The notes beneath the pieces are model-generated. The model was not told where the DNA came from, searched no databases, and worked only from the letters and a program-made list of their open reading frames with translations. Below are positions 37,750 through 46,879 of a DNA stretch of 64,000 nucleotides, one piece after another. The stretch is from JBCCGI01 sp039029355 (lineage in GTDB: Bacteria; Planctomycetota; UBA1135; GCA-002686595): assembly GCA_039029355.1 (NCBI GenBank), contig JBCCGI010000011.1:1-64000 (forward strand), read 5' to 3'. The translations under genes and the position numbers were made by a program. Every line of letters begins with the position of its first letter. Position 1 is the first letter of the stretch.

Positions 37750-38595
37750 TCACTGAATCTCCTGCACCTGCAGGACCAGCTCGTTCCAGTTGCGCTGGTT
37801 GTCCAGGTCGTGCTCCAGGCCCTTCTCGTCGGCGATGGTGAAGCGCTTGATCGCGGGCGTCTTGCTGGTGGCCTGGTAGAGCCAGTACGCCTCCGCACGG
37901 AGCGCCTCGTCGATCGGCTTGTCGATGGACTCGTACACCGCCTGCTTGCACGCGTTGATCGACTCGGCGGGGAACTTGGCGATCCGCTTGGCGAGCGCGT
38001 CGACGTATTCGCCGATCTCGTCCGGATCCAGCGCCTTGTTGATCGTGCCGTAGGCCTCGGCCTCGTCCGCGTCGAAGTCGCGCGCGCTCAGCACGATCTC
38101 GAGCGCGCGGCCGAGGCCGACCTGGCGCGCCATGCGGGATGCGCCTCCGCCGCACGGGAGGATGCCCATGCCCACCTCCATCTGCATGAGCTTGTACTTG
38201 CCGCGCGCGGCAAAGCGCATGTCGAGCGCCAGCGCGAGCTCGTGCCCGCCGCCCCGCGCGAAGCCCTCGAGCTTGGCGATCGTCGCCTGGGGCACCCTGC
38301 TGATGCGTTCGCAGACGGCCTGCAGATCGAGCAGCTCGACCTCGTCGCGCGAGACCGGCTCGGTCGACATGTCCTTGAGGAGCTCCGTGTCGTAGTGGCA
38401 GACCCAGATCTCCGGATGCGCCGACTGGAAGACGACGACCTTCGTTTCCCGGTCCCGTTCGAGCCGCATCGCGAGGCTGTTCAGGTCGGCGAGCATCGCC
38501 TGTCCCTGAACGTTCACCGGCGGGAAGTCGAAGGTGACGGTGAGGACGCCTTCGCTCTGTTCGGTCTTGAAGGTCGTGAAGCCCTGGTACTGCAT
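37750..38595 (-). CDS. Enoyl-CoA hydratase/isomerase family protein
   Basis: 281 residues from ATG at 38595, chosen because AGGAGGAG lies 3-10 bases upstream; the frame upstream of it is open but Arg-rich. Crotonase-fold blocks: 'AKLEGFARGGGHELALALDM' (oxyanion-hole Gly and CoA pocket) and 'QMEVGMGILPCGGGASRMAR' (position of the catalytic Glu). 'NVQGQAMLADLNSLAMRLER' matches the first helix. Most relatives hydrate trans-2-enoyl-CoA or isomerise double bonds. The C-terminal 40 residues are longer than in typical FadB-type hydratases. Exact substrate unknown; no beta-oxidation partner is adjacent. Confidence 0.85.
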   Translation of the reverse strand: MQYQGFTTFKTEQSEGVLTVTFDFPPVNVQGQAMLADLNSLAMRLERDRETKVVVFQSAHPEIWVCHYDTELLKDMSTEPVSRDEVELLDLQAVCERISRVPQATIAKLEGFARGGGHELALALDMRFAARGKYKLMQMEVGMGILPCGGGASRMARQVGLGRALEIVLSARDFDADEAEAYGTINKALDPDEIGEYVDALAKRIAKFPAESINACKQAVYESIDKPIDEALRAEAYWLYQATSKTPAIKRFTIADEKGLEHDLDNQRNWNELVLQVQEIQ

Positions 38596-38807
38596 GCTCT
38601 CCTCCTGTTGGTCTCTCGGTTGGGCGAGCCGCCGCGCGGCGCGTCGGTGGACGCGCGCTCGATCAACGCGAGCAACGGCCGGCTTCGGTGCCGGGAAGGT
38701 GGAGCCATGCAGCGTTCTTGGCAAGTAGCCACATTTTTGTCAGTAACGATGCTTGTTGATCGTATCGGCGCTGCGAGCGCTCGGGGATGGGAGCCATCGC
38801 GGCGCCC

Positions 38808-41800
38808 TCAATGAAAGTCCCGGCTCGCCGACCGCGGCCCCGCCACCGCGTCGTCCAGGCTCTCGATCTTCGTCGTCATCAAATGGATCACGCCCTCCGC
38901 GCGCTCGATCCGCCCGTGGGCGAGCACCGCGGTGGCGTGGCGTGCCGCGCGGCGGTCGCGTTCGAAGATCTCGGGGCGGACGATCAGGTTGGAGACGCCG
39001 GTCTCGTCCTCTAGCGTCATGAAGAAGATGCCCTTGGCGGTGCCCGGGCGTTGGCGGACGAGGACGATGCCGGCGGTGCGGGCTTCGCGGCCGTTTGGGT
39101 AGCGCGATTCGTCGCGGAGGGCGGCGGCGGTGGCGACGCCGAGGCGGTCGAGGTGCTCGCGGGCGAAGGAGATCGGGTGGGCGCGCAGCGAGAGCGTGGT
39201 TGCGGCGTAGTCGTGCAGCACACGCTTGAGCGGCGGAACCTCGGGGAGGGGAGCCTCGCGGACCGCGGGCGGCGGGGCGGTGCTCCACAGCGTGCCCTGT
39301 TCGTCGCGCAGGGCGCGGATCTGCCACAGGGCCTGCTGGCGCTCTAGCTCGAGCGACACGAAGGCGTCGGCGTAGGCGAGCCGCCGCAGGGCCTTGGCCG
39401 GCGCGCCGCTCGCGCGGTGGAGCGACGCGACGTCCGCGAACGAGCCGTGCTCTGCGACCGCCGCCTCGATCGCGCGCGCGTCGTCCTCGCTGAGGCCTTT
39501 CACGAGGCGCATGCCGAGCCGGACGGCGGGCGGGTCGTCCTCCAAGCGGCAGTCCCAGCCGCTCTTCAGCACGTCGACCGGCCGCACGTCGACGTCGTGC
39601 TCGCGCGCGTCGCGCACGATCTGCGCCGGGGCGTAGAAGCCCATCGGCTGGCTGTTGATGAGCGCCGCGGCGAAGGCGGCGGGGTGGTGGCGCTTGAGCC
39701 AGGCCGAGACGTAGACGATCAGCGCGAAGCTCGCCGCGTGCGACTCGGGGAAGCCGTACTCGCCGAAGCCCATGATCTGATCGAAGAGCCGCTTCGCGAA
39801 GTCCTGCGTGTAGCCGTTGCGCACCAGCCCCTCCATCAGCCGTTCGCAGAGCTCCTTCAGGCGGTCGCTCTTGCGCTTCCAGGCGGCCATCGCGCGCCGC
39901 AGCTGGTCGGCCTCGCCCGGGGTGAAGCCCGCGCCGACGACGGCGAGGGCCATCGCCTGCTCCTGGAAGAGCGGCACGCCCAGCGTCTTGGCGAGCACCT
40001 CGCGCACCTTGTCGCTGGGGTAGGTGACCGGCTCCTCGCCGTTCCGGCGGCGCAGGTAGGGGTGCACCATGTTGCCCTGGATCGGGCCGGGGCGGACGAT
40101 CGCGACCTCGATCACCAGGTCGTAGAACCTGCGCGGCCGCAGCCGCGGCAGCATCGACATCTGCGCGCGCGACTCGATCTGGAACACGCCGACGGTGTCG
40201 GCGGCCGAGATCATGTCGTACACCGCCGGGTCCTCGGGCGGCACGGTGCTGAGCGTCCATTCCTGCCCCGAGTGCCCGCGGATCAGCTCGAAGGCCTTGC
40301 GCACGCACGTCAGCATGCCGAGCCCGAGGCAGTCGACCTTCAGCATGCCGAGCGCGTCGATGTCGTCCTTGTCCCACTCGATCACCGTGCGGCCCTCCAT
40401 CGCGGCGTTCTCGATGGGGACGAGCTCCGAGAGCGGCCCGTGCGTGATCACGAACCCGCCGACGTGCTGGGAGAGGTGGCGCGGGAAGCCCTGCAGCTCG
40501 GCCACCAGGTGGACGAGCCGCCGGACGGTGGCCTCCTCGGGGTTGAGCCCCAGGTCGCGCAGGCGTTCGCCGCGCGCATCGCTCAGCGAGCCCGACCACC
40601 AGTCGACCTCCTTGGCGAGCCGGTCGACCCAGTCGAGCGAGAATCCCAGCGCCTTGCCGACATCGCGGATCGCGCTGCGTCCGCGGTAGGAGATCACCTC
40701 GGCCGTCAGCGCCGCGCGGTCGCGGCCGTACTTGGCGTAGATGTACTGGATGACCTCCTCGCGCCGCTCGTGCTCGAAGTCGATGTCGATGTCCGGCGGC
40801 TCGTTGCGCTCCTTGCTGACGAAGCGCTCGAACAGAAGGTCGATGCGGTCGGGGTCGACCGCGGTCACCCCGAGGCAGTAGCAGACCGCGGAGTTGGCCG
40901 CCGCGCCGCGGCCCTGGCAGAGGATGCCGCGCGAGCGCGCGTAGACGACGAGGTCGTGCACGGTCAGGAAGTAGGGCGCGTACTCCAGCTCCTCGATCAG
41001 CCGCAGCTCGTGCTCGACCAGGCCGCGCACCTTCGCCGGAACGCCCGCGGGGTAGCGCCGCTCGGCTCCGGCCCAGGCCAGCTCGGCGAGGTGCTGGATC
41101 GGCGTGCGCCCGGGCGGGCAGATCTCGTCGGGGTAGCGGTAGCGCAGCTCCTCCAGCCCGAACCGCGCCGCGCGCTCGGCGATCTCGACCGAGCGCGCCA
41201 GGGCGCCGGGGTGCTCGCGGAAGAGCCGCGCCATCTCGTCCGGCGACTTGAGGTGGCGCTCGGCGTTCGGGAAGAGCCGGAAGCCCGCGCGGTCGATCGT
41301 GCAGCCCTCGCGGATGCAGACCAGGACGTCCTGCAGCGGGCGCCGCGTCGGGTCGTGGTAGTGCACGTCGTTCGTCGCGGCCAGCGGCACTCCCGCACCC
41401 CGCGCGAGCTCGTCCAAGCGTGCGAGCCAGCCGCGGTCGTCGGGCCCGAAGGGCGCCGAGGCGGCGAGCGAGAGGCATCCGTTGCCGAAGAGCTCGCCCA
41501 GCTTTCGCAGCGCGGCCTCGAAGCCCGCGCCGAGCTCGTCCCGAAGCGGCGGAGCGGGCGGCACCGCCAGGGCGAGGAGGCCCTCGACGTGCCCGTCGAG
41601 GTCGTCGAGCCCCAGGTGGCACTCGCCCTTGGGAGCGCGGCGCTTGCCGCGCGTCAAAAGCCGGCACAGCCGGCCGTAGGCGGCGAGGTCGCACGGAAAG
41701 ACCAGCACCTCGGGCGCGCCCTCTTCGAGCTCGAAGGCCAGCCGGCAGCCGACCGCGAGCGGGATCCCCGCCTCGCGCGCCGCGACGTGGGCGCGCACGA

Positions 41801-42035
41801 CGCCGGAGAGGGTGTTGCGGTCGGCGATCGCGGCCGCGCGGTGGCCGAGCTCGGCCGCGCGCTGCACCAGCTCCTCGGGACGGCTCGCGCCGGTGAGGAA
41901 GGTGAAGTTCGACGTCACCTGCAGCTCGGCGTAGGCCACCTCGGCCGGGCGGTAGGAGGCGTCCTCGTTCCCGCCGAGCGGATCGCTCCGCGTGTACGGG
42001 TGCGGCGAGGGTTTGACGTGCGGAGGATCCGGCAC
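38808..42035 (-). CDS. dnaE2: Error-prone DNA polymerase DnaE2 (ImuC)
   Basis: 1075 residues from GTG at 42035, normal for DnaE2. PHP domain at the N-terminus ('YAELQVTSNFTFLTGA', 'HRAAAIADRNTLSGVVRAH'). Polymerase catalytic Asp motif 'PPDIDIDFEHERREEV', with the third acidic residue in 'LGMLKVDCLGLGML'; helix-hairpin-helix ('DARAIEAAVAEHGSFADV') and a C-terminal OB domain ('TAGIVLVRQRPGTAKGIFFM'). DnaE2 is the polymerase of the ImuA-ImuB-DnaE2 translesion system and replaces UmuCD in many bacteria. The two partners are directly upstream, with a 186-base gap to imuB. Confidence 0.95.
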   Translation of the reverse strand: MPDPPHVKPSPHPYTRSDPLGGNEDASYRPAEVAYAELQVTSNFTFLTGASRPEELVQRAAELGHRAAAIADRNTLSGVVRAHVAAREAGIPLAVGCRLAFELEEGAPEVLVFPCDLAAYGRLCRLLTRGKRRAPKGECHLGLDDLDGHVEGLLALAVPPAPPLRDELGAGFEAALRKLGELFGNGCLSLAASAPFGPDDRGWLARLDELARGAGVPLAATNDVHYHDPTRRPLQDVLVCIREGCTIDRAGFRLFPNAERHLKSPDEMARLFREHPGALARSVEIAERAARFGLEELRYRYPDEICPPGRTPIQHLAELAWAGAERRYPAGVPAKVRGLVEHELRLIEELEYAPYFLTVHDLVVYARSRGILCQGRGAAANSAVCYCLGVTAVDPDRIDLLFERFVSKERNEPPDIDIDFEHERREEVIQYIYAKYGRDRAALTAEVISYRGRSAIRDVGKALGFSLDWVDRLAKEVDWWSGSLSDARGERLRDLGLNPEEATVRRLVHLVAELQGFPRHLSQHVGGFVITHGPLSELVPIENAAMEGRTVIEWDKDDIDALGMLKVDCLGLGMLTCVRKAFELIRGHSGQEWTLSTVPPEDPAVYDMISAADTVGVFQIESRAQMSMLPRLRPRRFYDLVIEVAIVRPGPIQGNMVHPYLRRRNGEEPVTYPSDKVREVLAKTLGVPLFQEQAMALAVVGAGFTPGEADQLRRAMAAWKRKSDRLKELCERLMEGLVRNGYTQDFAKRLFDQIMGFGEYGFPESHAASFALIVYVSAWLKRHHPAAFAAALINSQPMGFYAPAQIVRDAREHDVDVRPVDVLKSGWDCRLEDDPPAVRLGMRLVKGLSEDDARAIEAAVAEHGSFADVASLHRASGAPAKALRRLAYADAFVSLELERQQALWQIRALRDEQGTLWSTAPPPAVREAPLPEVPPLKRVLHDYAATTLSLRAHPISFAREHLDRLGVATAAALRDESRYPNGREARTAGIVLVRQRPGTAKGIFFMTLEDETGVSNLIVRPEIFERDRRAARHATAVLAHGRIERAEGVIHLMTTKIESLDDAVAGPRSASRDFH

Positions 42036-42221
42036 GGCTAGGAGTCCGTCCGAGTCTTGGCGGTTCGTGAGGTGAAGAGCATCGGTGCATCGCGGCCAAG
42101 ACTCGGGCTGGCTCCTAAGCCTGCCGGGCTCGGAAGTGCCGGATCGAAGGCGAGGTCGCCGTAGGTGGAAGCCGCGTGTCGACGAAGGTCCAAGCGACCG
42201 CGGAGTCCCGAGCCCACGGAG

Positions 42222-43715
42222 CTACGCCCACTCGCCGTGCAGGAACCAGCGCCCGTCCGCGGTGCGCGTCAGCCAGAGCCAGCAGCCGCCCTCGTCCTCG
42301 ACGCGGAAGTAGTCCCGGGCCGAGCGTCCGGCCGGGCCGCTCCACCAGGGAGCCTCCAGCCGCTCGGGTCCGAAGCTGTGCACGATGCGGCGCGTCGTTC
42401 CGCGCCAGCGCAGCTCGCTCGGCCGACCCTCGCGCTCCTCGACCGCGATCGGCTCGGGGGAGGGGAACAGCCGCGACGGCCGCTCGCCCTCGGCGGTGAC
42501 GCTTTCAGCTGGGGTCTCGGCCGGCGCGTCGTCGAGCAGCGCGCGCGTGCGGAAGGCGCGCTCGGGCAGGTGCGACTCGACCGCTTCGACGGTGCGCACG
42601 TGCTCGTGGCCGAGCCTTCCGGCGAGGGTGTCGAGCAGCTCTCCCAGGGAGCGGTCGAGGCGCGCGGTGCGCCCGTCCCACGACGCGCCTTGGCGCGGCG
42701 GCAGCGGCGCGGTCACCGGCATCGCGAGCGCGACCCGCTCGGCGCCGAAGCCGAGCGGCGCGTGCTCGAGGCGCGGCGCGAGCAGCGACCAAAGGTGCCC
42801 GAAGTCGCGGCTCGGCCGGCTGAGCAGCAGCGCCTCGCGCACGGGCGGAGCCTCGGAGCAGGTAAGCTCGACCTCGATGCGCGAGGCCCCCTCGACGCGC
42901 TCGTCGAGCACGCCGGTCAGCTCGCGCAGGAGCTCGCGTAAAAGATGCAGCACCGCCTCCAGCCCGACCGGGGCCTCGAGCTCGCGCGCCGCCTCGATCG
43001 GCGGCGGCGGGCGCAGGGGGACGAAGGGCTCGAAGGCCCGGCCCTGGGCCTGGTCGAGCCGCAGCAGGAGGTCGGGGCCGAAGCGCGCCGGGAGCGAGTC
43101 GCGCTCGAGCTCGTCGAGGTGCGCGACGGTCTCGATCCCGAGCTCGCGCAGCGCGTCGACGGTGTCTTCTTCGAGCCGCAGGCACTCGATCGGAAGCGGC
43201 GCGAGGGCCTGGCGCTCGGCGGCCGGGAGGACGCGCCGCGCGGTTCCCGGCGGGCCGAAGCGGGCGAGCGCCCACGCGCAGCCGATCGTCCCGGCAACCG
43301 CCGCGCGGGCGTGCAGGCCGTGCTCCTTCAGAGCGTGCAGGACAGCCTCGGCCTGGCGCGGCTCGTCGCCGAGCAGCCGCTCGTTGCCCGCGAGGTCGAG
43401 CAGCAGCCCGTCCGGCGCCGCGAGGGCCACGCGTGGAGAAAAGCGCAGCGCCCAGGCTCCAAGTCGCCTGAGCGCGCGCCGGTCTCCCTCGGGATCCTGC
43501 GGCAGGACCGCAGGTTCGCCCCCCTCGTTGCCGAGCAAGGCGCGTGCGTGTGCGAGGCTCATCTCCGCCCGTACCCCCAAGCCGAGGGCCGCCGGCGAGG
43601 CGGCCGAGACCCACTGCGAGCCGTGCGACTCGCGCACGAGCAGCACAAAGGGCTCCTCGCGCGCCAGGCGGTCGACGGCGAAGGTCGGGAGGCTCAGTGC
43701 GAGGTAGCGGGGCAT
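42222..43715 (-). CDS. imuB: ImuB, Y-family polymerase-like mutagenesis protein
   Basis: 497 residues, ATG at 43715 preceded by AAGAAGAG. The protein has the Y-family polymerase layout ('RYLALSLPTFAVDRLA' start, little-finger region around 'LELPVGLEAVLHLLRELL'-like helices and a long C-terminal tail), but the D-x-D-x-FFA metal-binding motif is absent: the matching position reads 'LSLPTFAVDRL'. This is the known state of ImuB, a non-catalytic hub that links ImuA, DnaE2 and the sliding clamp. It overlaps the end of imuA by 22 bases. Confidence 0.9.
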   Translation of the reverse strand: MPRYLALSLPTFAVDRLAREEPFVLLVRESHGSQWVSAASPAALGLGVRAEMSLAHARALLGNEGGEPAVLPQDPEGDRRALRRLGAWALRFSPRVALAAPDGLLLDLAGNERLLGDEPRQAEAVLHALKEHGLHARAAVAGTIGCAWALARFGPPGTARRVLPAAERQALAPLPIECLRLEEDTVDALRELGIETVAHLDELERDSLPARFGPDLLLRLDQAQGRAFEPFVPLRPPPPIEAARELEAPVGLEAVLHLLRELLRELTGVLDERVEGASRIEVELTCSEAPPVREALLLSRPSRDFGHLWSLLAPRLEHAPLGFGAERVALAMPVTAPLPPRQGASWDGRTARLDRSLGELLDTLAGRLGHEHVRTVEAVESHLPERAFRTRALLDDAPAETPAESVTAEGERPSRLFPSPEPIAVEEREGRPSELRWRGTTRRIVHSFGPERLEAPWWSGPAGRSARDYFRVEDEGGCWLWLTRTADGRWFLHGEWA

Positions 43716-44398
43716 AGAACGCTCTTCTTGCGGAGCAGCGAGAGCTCCCAGGAGGGGTGCGGTTCGTTCCCGCCGGCCGAGCGACCGGCGGGCGCACGGC
43801 GCACCCGCCAGCGGGTCGCCGCGGCGGAGAGCTGGCGCTCCTCGCGCGGAGGACGGGCGAGCAGCGCCAGCCCCCGGCCGGCCTCGGCGGCGAGCTGCAG
43901 CCTGCGCGTCGCCGCCATGTCGAGCCCGCTCGCGTCGCCCACGACCGCGGTCACCGCGGGGCAGCGCAGCGCGGCGTCGAGCGCCCACAGGCGCACCGCG
44001 GGTCGCTCGACGTCGACGTGCAGCGAGCGCTCCAGCAGCCGCGCCGGATCCGCCGGGCGGAGCGCACGCGGCAGGCGCGCCAGCGTCAGCTCGCCCGCGC
44101 GCAGGCGCAGCTCGAAGTCGCGCACCAGCGTGCGCGGGTAGGGGAAGATGCCGCGGCCGATCCAGAGCACCCGGCCCTCGCGCTCGGCCAGCGCCTGCCA
44201 GGCGAGGTGGGCGAGCAGCGCGTAGGGCGGGCTTGCGGCGCTCACCCCGATCCACTCGTGGACCCCGCCGCGGGCGAGCTCGATCCCCTCCCAGCCGGTC
44301 GGGACCGGGCCGCCGGGAGGGGGCTCTACGCCGGGGCGGGAGAGGATCTGGCTCACCCGCCGGGAGAGAGTCCGCCGAAGCTCCAGGGACGCTTGCAT
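43694..44398 (-). CDS. imuA: ImuA, RecA-like mutagenesis accessory protein
   Basis: 234 residues, ATG at 44398. It has the ImuA pattern: 'GWEGIELARGGVHEWIGVSA' (start of the RecA-like core), 'RVLWIGRGIFPYPRTL', 'LRAGELTLARLPRALRPAD' and 'ALRCPAVTAVVGDASGLD', but no complete Walker A motif. ImuA acts with ImuB and DnaE2 in damage-induced mutagenesis. First gene of the cassette. The 50 bases before it are AT-rich relative to the region; I see no LexA box of the proteobacterial or Gram-positive type. Confidence 0.82.
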   Translation of the reverse strand: MQASLELRRTLSRRVSQILSRPGVEPPPGGPVPTGWEGIELARGGVHEWIGVSAASPPYALLAHLAWQALAEREGRVLWIGRGIFPYPRTLVRDFELRLRAGELTLARLPRALRPADPARLLERSLHVDVERPAVRLWALDAALRCPAVTAVVGDASGLDMAATRRLQLAAEAGRGLALLARPPREERQLSAAATRWRVRRAPAGRSAGGNEPHPSWELSLLRKKSVLCPATSH

Positions 44399-44679
44399 GC
44401 CCTGAATGGTAGGTGTTTGTTAGGGTTTTTGGCCAGCTACGAAATCTGGGGGGGAGGCGGGCCGCGGAACCCTAGGGCTGGGGATTGGGGACCTCCGGAG
44501 GCCGCGGTGCCGGAAAGCGTGCTCGAAGGATGGCAGCCGCCGAGCCCGCTCTGCGCATGATCGTTCGGGTCCCGGAGGGATCGGGAGTGACATCGCGGTG
44601 GGGTGCGTCGCGGGAGCGGTCGGGGGAAGGTGCAGAGCCCAGGCCCGGCGGCCTTCCCCTCACCCAGGAGGATTCGTCG

Positions 44680-46065
44680 ATGAGCATCGCAGAGGCATCG
44701 CATACGCCGGAGGAGCACGAGGAGCCGGCGCGCGCGCCGGAGTGGGGCGTCGCACGGCGCCTCGGCTTCCGCGCGCTCTTCGTCTACTTCCTGCTCTACG
44801 TGCTGCCCTTCCCGGTGAGCCGCCTGCCGTGGATCGGCGAACCGGTGAGCTCGGCGGTCGATTCCTTCTGGAAGGAGGTCGCGACCTGGACCGGGCATCA
44901 CGTGCTCGGCATCGAGGGCGAGATCTTCGTCGGCCTGACCGGCAGCGGCGACACGACGGTCGACTACATCAAGCTGCTGCTCTTCGCCGTCGCCGCGGTG
45001 CTCTTCGCGCTGCTCTGGTCGCTGGTCGACCGGCGCCGGCGCGGTCACCCGCTGCTCGCGCGCTGGCTGGTCGTCGGCTGCAGCTACTACCTGGGGCTGA
45101 CCATGGCCGACTACGGCTTCGCCAAGGCGATCCCATCGCAGTTCCCGGTGCCCTCGCTGCACCGGCTGCTCGCGACCTTCGGCGACTCCTCGCCGATGAC
45201 GCTGATCTGGACCTTCATGGGGTTCTCGCCGGTCTACACCTCCTTCACCGGCATCGCGGAGCTCCTCGGCGGCCTCCTGGTGGTCTTCCGGCGCACGCGC
45301 ACCCTCGGCGCTCTCGTGTTGGCCGGCGTGCTGGCCAACATCGTGATGATCAACCTGTGCTACGACGTGCCGGTCAAGCTGTACTCGTCGCACCTGTTCG
45401 CGATGGCGTGCGCGCTGCTCCTGCTGGACGCGCGCCGGCTGACGGCGGTGTTTCTCACCGAGGGAGCCGCGCCGGCCGCGCGCCGCACGCCGCTCTTCGG
45501 CCGCGCGACCTGGGCCAACGTCGCCGGCAAGGTGCTCGGCGTGGCGCTCGTCGGCTGGTCGTGCTTTGCCACCTGCGGGCGCGTGTGGGCGGGCTACACG
45601 CTGTTCGGCGCCGGCCGCGAGCGTCCGCCGCTCCACGGCATCTTCGAGGTCGAGACCTTCGTGCGCGACGGCGTCGAGCTGCCCGCCCGGCTCGACGACT
45701 CCTACCGCTGGCGCCGGCTGCTCATCGACCGCCCACTGCCCCTGACCTTCGACGGCGTGGAGCGTCCCGGATCCGTCTCGCTGCAGCGCATGAACGGCTC
45801 GCTGGTCTACCGCCCGGTCGTCCTCGACGTCGACGCGCAGACGCTCTCTTTCCCGACCTCCGCCGCCTTCGCCGATCCGCCCGAGCCCGAAGCCGAGCCG
45901 CCGGACGTCCTCACCTATGAGGAGCCCGAGCCCGGCCTGCTGGTGCTGCGCGGCACCTGGGAGGGGAGCGAGGTCGAGATCACGACGCGCGAGCGGCCGC
46001 TGGAGGACCTGGAGCTGACCGGGCGCGGGTTCCACTGGATCAACGAGCGACCGCGGAGCCGGTAG
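44680..46065 (+). CDS. DoxX-like multi-pass membrane protein
   Basis: 461 residues from ATG at 44680, with AGGAGGA 8-14 bases upstream. Eight or so hydrophobic segments fill residues 25-320. Conserved-looking stretches include 'TMADYGFAKAIPSQFPVP', 'GDSSPMTLIWTFMGFSPVY', 'GIAELLGGLLVVFRRTRTLG' and 'NLCYDVPVKLYSSHLF', comparable to DoxX-family proteins. The last 130 residues form a soluble domain with 'GSVSLQRMNGSLVYRPVVLD'. Function unknown. It is on the same strand as the sigma/kinase cluster, 195 bases upstream of it. Confidence 0.62.
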   Translation: MSIAEASHTPEEHEEPARAPEWGVARRLGFRALFVYFLLYVLPFPVSRLPWIGEPVSSAVDSFWKEVATWTGHHVLGIEGEIFVGLTGSGDTTVDYIKLLLFAVAAVLFALLWSLVDRRRRGHPLLARWLVVGCSYYLGLTMADYGFAKAIPSQFPVPSLHRLLATFGDSSPMTLIWTFMGFSPVYTSFTGIAELLGGLLVVFRRTRTLGALVLAGVLANIVMINLCYDVPVKLYSSHLFAMACALLLLDARRLTAVFLTEGAAPAARRTPLFGRATWANVAGKVLGVALVGWSCFATCGRVWAGYTLFGAGRERPPLHGIFEVETFVRDGVELPARLDDSYRWRRLLIDRPLPLTFDGVERPGSVSLQRMNGSLVYRPVVLDVDAQTLSFPTSAAFADPPEPEAEPPDVLTYEEPEPGLLVLRGTWEGSEVEITTRERPLEDLELTGRGFHWINERPRSR

Positions 46066-46260
46066 AGCGGCCTCGGCTCGCATCCTGAGGGCCTCTGCCT
46101 AGGGAATCCCCCGGATGGGTCCGGTGTTGTGATGGGGTTCTTCGGGGATCTGCGTAAGGACTCTCGAGCGAGCTTCGTACCAAGGAGCGGACGATTCGAA
46201 TTGCCCCACGTCTCTCCGCGCCAGCGACGTGCTCTACTGGCCCCCAGCCCCGCGATCCCC

Positions 46261-46875
46261 ATGCGAGAGCCCAGCCCCTCTCTCTCCACGCGAGCCCTGC
46301 TCCAAGCCCTCCGAACCGAGGAGGACAGCCTCGCCTGGTTCCATCTTGAGGCCCGCTTCCGCCCGCTGCTCCTCGGTGTCTTCCGGCGGATGGGGCACGG
46401 CGGCGCCGACGCGGAGGACCTGATGCAGGAGACCCTGCTCAACCTCCACGCCGCGTCTCGCCGCGGGTCGCTGCCGAGGGGGGGCGGAGAGCTGCGGGCC
46501 TGGCTGCGAAGGGCGGCGGGGTGGCGCTCGGTGGACCAGAGGCGCAAGCGACGTCCGGATGTCGCGCGCGACTCGTGGCTCGACGGGCTGCCCTCGGAGG
46601 AGGAGCTCGAGCGGGTCTGGGAGTCCGAGGAACGGCGGGCGATCCTCGCCGAGGCTCTGGCGCTCCTGCGGCGCTCGGGCGGCGTGACCGCGCGTTCGAT
46701 CCGGGTGTTCGAGCTCAGCGTGCTCGAGCAGCACCCCATGAAAGAGGTCGCCGCGGCGGTGGGAATGCAGGTGGGAACGGCGCACGTCGCGAAGCACCGC
46801 TGCGCCAAGCGGCTGCGGGCGATCGCGAACGAGGTGAGCGAGGCGTACTGGGGGGGGGACCCGCTTCGGGGGTAG
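46261..46875 (+). CDS. ECF-type RNA polymerase sigma factor
   Basis: 204 residues, ATG at 46261 (the frame upstream is open but Arg-rich). Sigma region 2: 'WFHLEARFRPLLLGVFRRMG' and 'DAEDLMQETLLNLHAASRRG', with 'LRAWLRRAAGWRSVDQRRKR' as the promoter-melting and -10-contacting helices. Sigma region 4: 'SIRVFELSVLEQHPMKEVAA' and 'VGMQVGTAHVAKHRCAKRLR', a good helix-turn-helix. Four bases downstream begins a reading frame with an anti-sigma-type zinc finger, so the pair probably forms a sigma/anti-sigma switch. It likely directs its own operon. Confidence 0.9.
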   Translation: MREPSPSLSTRALLQALRTEEDSLAWFHLEARFRPLLLGVFRRMGHGGADAEDLMQETLLNLHAASRRGSLPRGGGELRAWLRRAAGWRSVDQRRKRRPDVARDSWLDGLPSEEELERVWESEERRAILAEALALLRRSGGVTARSIRVFELSVLEQHPMKEVAAAVGMQVGTAHVAKHRCAKRLRAIANEVSEAYWGGDPLRG

Positions 46876-46879
46876 GGCC

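Noticed and set aside
39417..42041. Plus-strand open frame of about 870 codons opposite dnaE2
   Set aside because: Antisense artefact of a high-GC gene; dnaE2 is complete with catalytic motifs on the minus strand.
44399..44450. A LexA box before imuA
   Set aside because: The AT-rich stretch has an imperfect direct repeat but no palindrome matching known LexA sites.
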